11,435 bases of DNA from Anaerolineaceae bacterium. GTDB lineage: Bacteria; Chloroflexota; Anaerolineae; Anaerolineales; Anaerolineaceae. The notes beneath the pieces were generated by a model, which saw only the letters and a list, made by a program, of their open reading frames with translations, ran no database searches and was not told the origin of the DNA. Where the stretch lies: positions 1-11,435 of the forward strand of contig DMDF01000198.1 in assembly GCA_003446605.1 (NCBI GenBank), given 5' to 3'. Below, piece after piece: positions 7,251 to 11,435 of this stretch; the stretch's first letter is position 1, and every line of letters begins with the position of its first letter. The translations under genes were made by a program, and so were the position numbers.

Positions 7251-8311
7251 AAAAAGCGATTCTTTCGCTCCAACATATAACGAAAGATTATGAGGGTACT
7301 CCCCTGTTGTGCGGGATCGATCTTGATGTGCATGCCGATGAAACGCTCTGCCTGTTAGGTCCATCAGGTAGCGGTAAGAGCACTCTGTTGCGCATCATTG
7401 CTGGATTGGAACAAGCGGATGATGGGACAATCTTATGGGCAGGTAAGGATATCCAGGGTATTTCGGTAGAGAAGCGTAATTTTGGATTGATGTTCCAGGA
7501 TTATGCGCTCTTCCCACATATGAATGTTGCCGAGAATATTGCTTTTGGACCGCGCATGAAAGGCTGGCAGAGAGACAGTATTCAAGCGCGCATTGATGAA
7601 ACCTTGAAGATCGTTCATCTGGAAGATTTTGCCGAACGCAGGGTGGTGGATCTCTCTGGGGGGGAGAAGCAGCGGGTGGCGCTGGCGCGGGCGATTGCCC
7701 CCAACCCAGACCTATTGATGCTGGATGAGCCGCTGGGAGCGCTGGATAAGGCGCTGCGTGATGAGCTGGGACAGGAACTGCGTGCCATCCTGAAAGAGCT
7801 GCATATTCCTACCATCTATGTCACCCACGACCAGGAAGAAGCGTTCACGATTGGGGATAGTGTTGCAGTGTTGAATTTTGGCGAGATCCTGCAGCGAGGG
7901 ACACCCGAGGAAATCTATAACCACCCTGACAGCCTGTGGTTGGCAGGGTTTATTGGCTTTACGAACCAGATCCAAGGTCGCCTGGAGGACGCTCAACCGT
8001 TGGCTGTTTCCACTGCGATTGGTAGGTTCCAGCTTTTTGCCAACCCGGATCAGATGAAGACTGCTGGCGAAGAAGGTGTGTTGGTTTTTAAGCCGGTGCA
8101 GGTGCGCATCCATCAGGGATCTGAAGAAATCAACAGTTTTAAAGCAACAATAAAGGATTCTCAATTTCGCGGGGATGGCTATCGCTTGGTGGTCAAGCTG
8201 GCAAACGGAAATTTTTTCTATTTCCGTGACGAACAGAAGCGAGAGAGTGGCGCTCCCATCCATATTGCAATTTCTCCACAAGACCTGTTATGGTATCCTA
8301 CCCATGAATGA
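7247..8311 (+). CDS. thiQ: Thiamine ABC transporter ATP-binding protein with C-terminal TOBE-like domain (ThiQ-like)
   Basis: A 354-aa ATPase that powers thiamine uptake. Walker A GPSGSGKST (38-46), Q-loop glutamine in MFQDYALFP (Gln84), signature LSGGEKQR (136-143), Walker B LLMLDEP (156-162) and H-loop His194 are intact. The C-terminal part, about 240-350, is a beta-rich extension resembling the TOBE domain of FbpC/PotA/CysA-type ATPases. Enterobacterial ThiQ is only about 230 aa and lacks it. Sequence alone would allow an iron or polyamine ATPase; operon position decides for thiamine. The start overlaps thiP by 4 bp (ATGA), with AGGAT at 7234-7238 upstream. Its last codons overlap the start of the DUF402 gene by 8 bp. 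Confidence 0.9.
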   Translation: MKKAILSLQHITKDYEGTPLLCGIDLDVHADETLCLLGPSGSGKSTLLRIIAGLEQADDGTILWAGKDIQGISVEKRNFGLMFQDYALFPHMNVAENIAFGPRMKGWQRDSIQARIDETLKIVHLEDFAERRVVDLSGGEKQRVALARAIAPNPDLLMLDEPLGALDKALRDELGQELRAILKELHIPTIYVTHDQEEAFTIGDSVAVLNFGEILQRGTPEEIYNHPDSLWLAGFIGFTNQIQGRLEDAQPLAVSTAIGRFQLFANPDQMKTAGEEGVLVFKPVQVRIHQGSEEINSFKATIKDSQFRGDGYRLVVKLANGNFFYFRDEQKRESGAPIHIAISPQDLLWYPTHE

Positions 8312-8780
8312 AATGATCACTATTATCAAGAAGAATGAATCGGGCGAAGCGGTTTTTGAGTACCAGGGAGATCTGGTTCGTAAAACTGAGCGGGGTTTAC
8401 TGGTAGAAGCTGTCTTTGGTATTGAGCGAGTACAGGTTGAAAATGTGGTCTTTTTAAAGGGCGACCTTTTCAATGAATATTACTTATTCGAGAAATGGTT
8501 CAATATCTATGAGGTCCATATTGAAGAAACCGAGGTGATCAAAGCCTGGTACTGCAATATCTGTCGCCCCATGACCTATCAGATGGATTCCATTGCGTAT
8601 GAAGACCTGGCTTTGGACCTGCTGGTGTATCCCGATGGCAGACACAGTATTTTGGACCGGGATGAATTTCGAGCGCTTCACATTAACGGGCATGAGAGGC
8701 GCATGGCGCTGGAAGGGTTGGAAGAATTAGTGCAGCTGTTCCAGACCACGCTGACCCCGAACCTTGTGGATTTGCTTTGA
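8304..8780 (+). CDS. DUF402 family protein (possible nucleotide/phosphate-ester hydrolase)
   Basis: A 158-aa soluble protein with the DUF402 core: GDLFNEYYLFEKWFNIYEV (53-71), WYCNICRP (82-89), DLALDLLVYPDG (101-112) and LDRDEF (117-122). The conserved acidic residues are those that bind divalent metal in characterised relatives, namely the Staphylococcus nucleoside tri/diphosphate phosphatase Ntdp and Streptomyces FomD. A metal-dependent hydrolase of phosphate esters or diphosphates is therefore the family-based guess; the substrate is unknown. The start is ATG 8304, overlapping thiQ by 8 bp, so translation is probably coupled. A longer reading back to 8175 only runs inside thiQ. As the last gene of a TPP-controlled operon it may act on thiamine phosphates or a nucleotide byproduct, but this is speculation. 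Confidence 0.85.
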   Translation: MNEMITIIKKNESGEAVFEYQGDLVRKTERGLLVEAVFGIERVQVENVVFLKGDLFNEYYLFEKWFNIYEVHIEETEVIKAWYCNICRPMTYQMDSIAYEDLALDLLVYPDGRHSILDRDEFRALHINGHERRMALEGLEELVQLFQTTLTPNLVDLL

Positions 8781-8784
8781 TAAT

Positions 8785-9348
8785 TTAACATATTCGCAGC
8801 TTGCGACGGGCGAACCACCAAGTTCCCCCAATCACAACGATCAAGGCGAGGACAGCAACTGCAACAGGCACCACGATTGCCATGATGGATACTCCGGTGG
8901 AAGTGACATCTTCCAGCATGCTGACCGGGATATTCCCTACTCCTGCGGTGGTTGCGGATACTGCCGGGCGCACAGCAGTGGTTTTAATGGCGTTTACGCT
9001 GCCTGCCACTAACAACCCCAATGCCAATGCGAGCACCGGATGAATATTGGTGATGATGTTGCTACTCGCAGCGAAAACAATGGCGCCGGCGATTGGTCGT
9101 ACCACGGATTGCACTGCATCGTTGACATGATTGACCGCCGGGATCTTATCTACAAAGAATTCGATCAGGGTTAACACCATTAAAAGACCGATGATCCACC
9201 CGCTTGTTAGGGCATCCCATGGCTCTTTGAGCTGAATGAGGTCGGTGAATTTTGCTAGTAAGGCAGTTACCAAAAGGGGGATGTATGCATTCAAACCGGC
9301 GCTGGCAGATAACCCGAAGCCGGAAAAAATTTCTAAAAAGGTACCCAT
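8785..9348 (-). CDS. DUF4126 family membrane protein
   Basis: A 187-aa hydrophobic protein with about four to five membrane segments. It matches DUF4126: the opening SGFGLSASAGLNAYIPLLVTALLA (9-32), then IEFFVDKIPAVNHVNDAVQSVVRPIAGAI (62-90) with the D-K-I-P motif, a glycine/alanine-rich helix, and the N-A-I-K-T-T-A-V-R-P block (119-128). The family has no established function. It ends with a basic tail (ARRKLRIC), probably cytoplasmic. A clear AGGAG stands six bases before the ATG. It follows the DUF2085 gene by 24 bp on the same strand, so both are likely one transcript. It converges with the DUF402 gene; the two stops are 4 bp apart with no convincing terminator between them. Confidence 0.85.
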   Translation of the reverse strand: MGTFLEIFSGFGLSASAGLNAYIPLLVTALLAKFTDLIQLKEPWDALTSGWIIGLLMVLTLIEFFVDKIPAVNHVNDAVQSVVRPIAGAIVFAASSNIITNIHPVLALALGLLVAGSVNAIKTTAVRPAVSATTAGVGNIPVSMLEDVTSTGVSIMAIVVPVAVAVLALIVVIGGTWWFARRKLRIC

Positions 9349-9372
9349 AAATAATCTCCTGTTCTTTTTTAA

Positions 9373-10161
9373 TCACAAAGGAAAGTTGGAAAAGGGGAAA
9401 AAGCTCTTATGCATATTCCCAATGAGCAGCATTTGAAGGAGCGCAGCACTAAATCCTACCAGAAGGGGAAATATAAGCTCTTTGAATCGTACATAAGTAG
9501 CTTCTTTATGCGTAAAGACCACAAATAAGATCGTATAAAGCACTGCGATCAGAATAACAACGGTAGCAATGCTGAAAAAACCAGCCAGCTGGAAAAGGAA
9601 GGTGTTGCGCAGGAAGGGGAACAATACTAGGGTGCTTTCGCACAGAAGTAGCACTCCCAATTGCTTCCAATCTTGCAGAAGTGCGGTTTCTTGTTGGTCC
9701 TTCCAAATAACCATGTTGAAAATCGTCATGATGATCAATGCAAACACCATTCCCATGCCGATCCCGCTCAAAAAGCGCAATATATTGGTGGGGGGGTATA
9801 ATAGCTGCTGATGCAATATTTCGGAAGAAAAAGAATTAATCCCATCTACCACCCAGAAAAAGAAGAATATGGTGAAACATGCTATGATCCCTTTGGGTGG
9901 CATAGCAGGTTTTTTCCCTCGCACCAGGAAGAACAGCATGGCAATGAAGGCGGAAAGGAAACTGCCGGTACAGCGTGCACACAGCGGAAATTGCAGCCCA
10001 TTGAGATGGAAGGAATGCCCTGGTAATTGGTGACAAACTGCCGAACCCAACCACCATAGCTTTTCTTGAAATCCTTGCGGAGAGAGGATCAAAAAACGGA
10101 TGAATACGCCAAGAAAAAGGATGACGGGAACTATTTTCCAACTCGAACGTTTAATGTTCAT
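9373..10161 (-). CDS. DUF2085 family membrane protein with CHQ and CARC motifs
   Basis: A 262-aa multi-pass membrane protein, about seven hydrophobic segments. The DUF2085 hallmark is clear: AVCHQLPGHSF (41-51) followed by LQFPLCARCTGSFL (56-69), giving Cys43, His44, Cys61 and Cys64 close together in the first loop. Such a Cys/His set could bind a metal or form a disulphide, but no member's biochemistry is known to me. The family core is usually shorter; here there is an extended C-terminal half with three more membrane helices and a basic tail. The ATG at 10159-10161 lacks a strong Shine-Dalgarno, consistent with the short leader of about 14 nt from the promoter predicted upstream. It is first of a two-gene unit with DUF4126. 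Confidence 0.85.
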   Translation of the reverse strand: MNIKRSSWKIVPVILFLGVFIRFLILSPQGFQEKLWWLGSAVCHQLPGHSFHLNGLQFPLCARCTGSFLSAFIAMLFFLVRGKKPAMPPKGIIACFTIFFFFWVVDGINSFSSEILHQQLLYPPTNILRFLSGIGMGMVFALIIMTIFNMVIWKDQQETALLQDWKQLGVLLLCESTLVLFPFLRNTFLFQLAGFFSIATVVILIAVLYTILFVVFTHKEATYVRFKELIFPLLVGFSAALLQMLLIGNMHKSFFPFSNFPL

Positions 10162-10175
10162 GGTTGCGCTCTGAA

Positions 10176-10210
10176 AACCAGATTATAGATGATACTCTGG
10201 TTGTACGCAA
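10176..10210 (-). promoter_or_regulatory. Promoter with overlapping inverted repeat upstream of the DUF2085 gene
   Basis: On the minus strand TTGCGT (10205-10210) and a perfect TATAAT (10182-10187) are 17 bp apart; the -35 box is weak (TTG matches only). A 7-bp perfect inverted repeat, AACCAGA (10176-10182) and TCTGGTT (10196-10202), with 13 bp between, covers the -10 box and most of the spacer. That is where a repressor operator would sit. The promoter lies in the 94-bp divergent spacer shared with the DUF3048 gene, for which only a weak TAAAAT (10228-10233) can be proposed. Confidence 0.45.
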
Positions 10211-10255
10211 GCATGCAAGTATTGCGGTAAAATGCCTATGAACATTGGAGTAAAA

Positions 10256-11419
10256 ATGAAAAAAGACACTATCCTATTTATGTTGATCGCAATGTTGTTG
10301 GCTGCTTGTTCCCCGGCGGCTGCAGTGGATGGAGAGTCTACTAATGTCCCCACTGTGATAAATCTTCCTACTGATACAGTAGAACCGACTGTGGTGCCCA
10401 CATCGGATTATCCAGTTGAGGGCATTGGACCCTCAGAATATCCTGAAAATGTGAACCCATTGACCGGGTTGGAAGTGGAAGACCCCCAAACCTTGAATGA
10501 AAGGGTGGCGGCGGTGAAGGTGGAAAACCTTCCAAGAGAACATCGTCCGCAGTATGGGTTGAACGCAGCGGATCTGGTATATGAATACTACACAGAATTT
10601 GGCAGCACGCGTTTTATTGCCCTGTTTCATGGGCAGGCGCCCGAACAAGTGGGACCGGTGCGCTCGGCACGATTTTTTGATATTCAGGTTGTACAGAGTT
10701 ACAAAGCAACCTTTTTATTTGGCGGTGCTTATTCAGCGGTGTACAGTCGTATGTGGAATAGCGATATCTCTCCACGTCTGGTTGTGGAAGGCAATAGCTC
10801 TTACCCGGCATTGTATCGACAATCGGTGGATGGAGATAATTTGCTTTTTGCTAACCTGACGAAGCTCCCAGAAGCATTGACCAAACTGGGCATTGATAAT
10901 CAAGCGCAGGATATCAGCGGCATGTTTTTCAGTAAAACGCTGGATGTGAACGGTTACCCAGCCACGGAAGTAACTGTGCACTTTTCCAACGCTGTTTATA
11001 ACCGCTGGGTTTATGATAGCACAAGCGGAAAATACCAACGTTATGTGGACCAGAATAATGCCGCTACCGTCGCAGATGAAAATTATGATCTGCTGGTTGA
11101 TAAGACCACAGACGAAGCGATCAGCGCGGATAATGTGGTCACCCTCTTCGTACCGTACAGTTTTTATGTGAAAAACGCAACCGAAGAAGTGGTGGATGTA
11201 AACATGGTTGGTTCAGGGGATGCCCTCATTGCGCGTGATGGTCAGATCTTCCCAGTGTACTGGAAACGTGAGACCAGCAGCTCTACCCTGACACTGGTGG
11301 ATGGGGATGGAAATGCTTTCCCATTTAAACCCGGCAATACCTGGTTTGAGGTGGTGGGCAGTTCCTCACAAAAGGTACAGCAAGATAACACCTGGCGTAT
11401 CACTTTTGCCATTCCATAA
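10256..11419 (+). CDS. DUF3048 (YerB-like) lipoprotein
   Basis: A 387-aa exported protein. A basic start and hydrophobic stretch end in the lipobox LAAC (Cys18), then a Thr/Pro-rich linker (about 25-55) leads to the folded part. DUF3048 signatures follow: NPLTGL (67-72), VAAVKVENL (84-92), RPQYGLNAADLVYEYYTEF (97-115), STRFIALF (117-124) and VGPVRSARFFD (132-142), with the C-terminal DUF3048 domain from about 235 to the end, including GQIFPVYWKRE (329-339). Function is unknown; B. subtilis YerB is the best-known relative. ATG 10256 is chosen over 10232 because GGAG (10247-10250) sits 5 bases before it and the signal peptide starts cleanly with MKK. It is monocistronic as far as seen; only 16 bp follow the stop. 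Confidence 0.88.
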   Translation: MKKDTILFMLIAMLLAACSPAAAVDGESTNVPTVINLPTDTVEPTVVPTSDYPVEGIGPSEYPENVNPLTGLEVEDPQTLNERVAAVKVENLPREHRPQYGLNAADLVYEYYTEFGSTRFIALFHGQAPEQVGPVRSARFFDIQVVQSYKATFLFGGAYSAVYSRMWNSDISPRLVVEGNSSYPALYRQSVDGDNLLFANLTKLPEALTKLGIDNQAQDISGMFFSKTLDVNGYPATEVTVHFSNAVYNRWVYDSTSGKYQRYVDQNNAATVADENYDLLVDKTTDEAISADNVVTLFVPYSFYVKNATEEVVDVNMVGSGDALIARDGQIFPVYWKRETSSSTLTLVDGDGNAFPFKPGNTWFEVVGSSSQKVQQDNTWRITFAIP

Positions 11420-11435
11420 CAAAATGTTGTACAAT

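Noticed and set aside
7712..8281. 189-aa open frame on the minus strand
   Set aside because: It is antisense to the intact ThiQ-like ATPase and shows no family motif.
8175..8303. Longer 201-aa reading of the DUF402 gene
   Set aside because: The extra 43 residues are entirely within thiQ in another frame and look unlike the family; ATG 8304 starts where DUF402 similarity begins.
8792..8813. TTCGC/GCGAA pairing near the convergent stops as a terminator
   Set aside because: The stem is only 5 bp with a long loop, lies inside the DUF4126 coding region and has no T run.
9836..10141. 101-aa open frame within the DUF2085 gene
   Set aside because: It is a frame-shifted reading of a gene with a convincing conserved motif set.

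Overview
The window looks like chromosomal DNA of a free-living, probably anaerobic bacterium. A member of Chloroflexota (Anaerolineae-like) is my best guess. The reasons are roughly balanced base composition, a stand-alone XPB-like helicase-associated protein, a V4R-like small protein, DUF3048, DUF4126 and DUF2085 proteins, and a Bacillus-type Kbl. This placement is inference from gene content; there is no rRNA or other marker here. Genes are densely packed with clear Shine-Dalgarno sites. The two predicted exported proteins both carry lipobox signal peptides.

Layout. Bases 1-110 hold two exact copies of a 33-bp repeat, 67 bp apart, with strong hairpins. They may be palindromic dispersed repeats or the far end of a CRISPR array cut by the window edge. 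On the minus strand follow kbl (glycine C-acetyltransferase, 106-1287) and, 45 bp upstream of it, an XPB/Ssl2-like helicase-associated protein (1333-2964). An 88-bp divergent spacer leads to a plus-strand orphan with weak V4R-like features (3053-3658).

The centre (3667-8780) is a thiamine salvage operon. A near-consensus sigma70 promoter is followed by a TPP riboswitch. The riboswitch ends in a hairpin that looks like both a terminator and a ribosome-site sequestrator. Then come thiN (thiamine pyrophosphokinase), a ThiB-like lipoprotein, a fused ThiP-like permease, a ThiQ-like ATPase with a C-terminal TOBE-like extension, and a DUF402 protein whose start overlaps the ATPase gene. Read together, the operon imports thiamine and converts it directly to TPP, and TPP shuts the operon off. 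The DUF402 member is the unexplained partner.

The DUF402 gene meets the minus-strand pair DUF2085-DUF4126 (two multi-pass membrane proteins, 8785-10161) end to end with only 4 bp between stops. That pair has a plausible promoter overlapped by a 7-bp inverted repeat. The last gene, on the plus strand, is a DUF3048 (YerB-like) lipoprotein (10256-11419). No mobile element, tRNA or rRNA was seen, and no stretch above 300 bp lacks a gene.

The most interesting items are the compact dual-mode TPP switch, the DUF402 gene coupled to thiamine transport, and the edge repeats.
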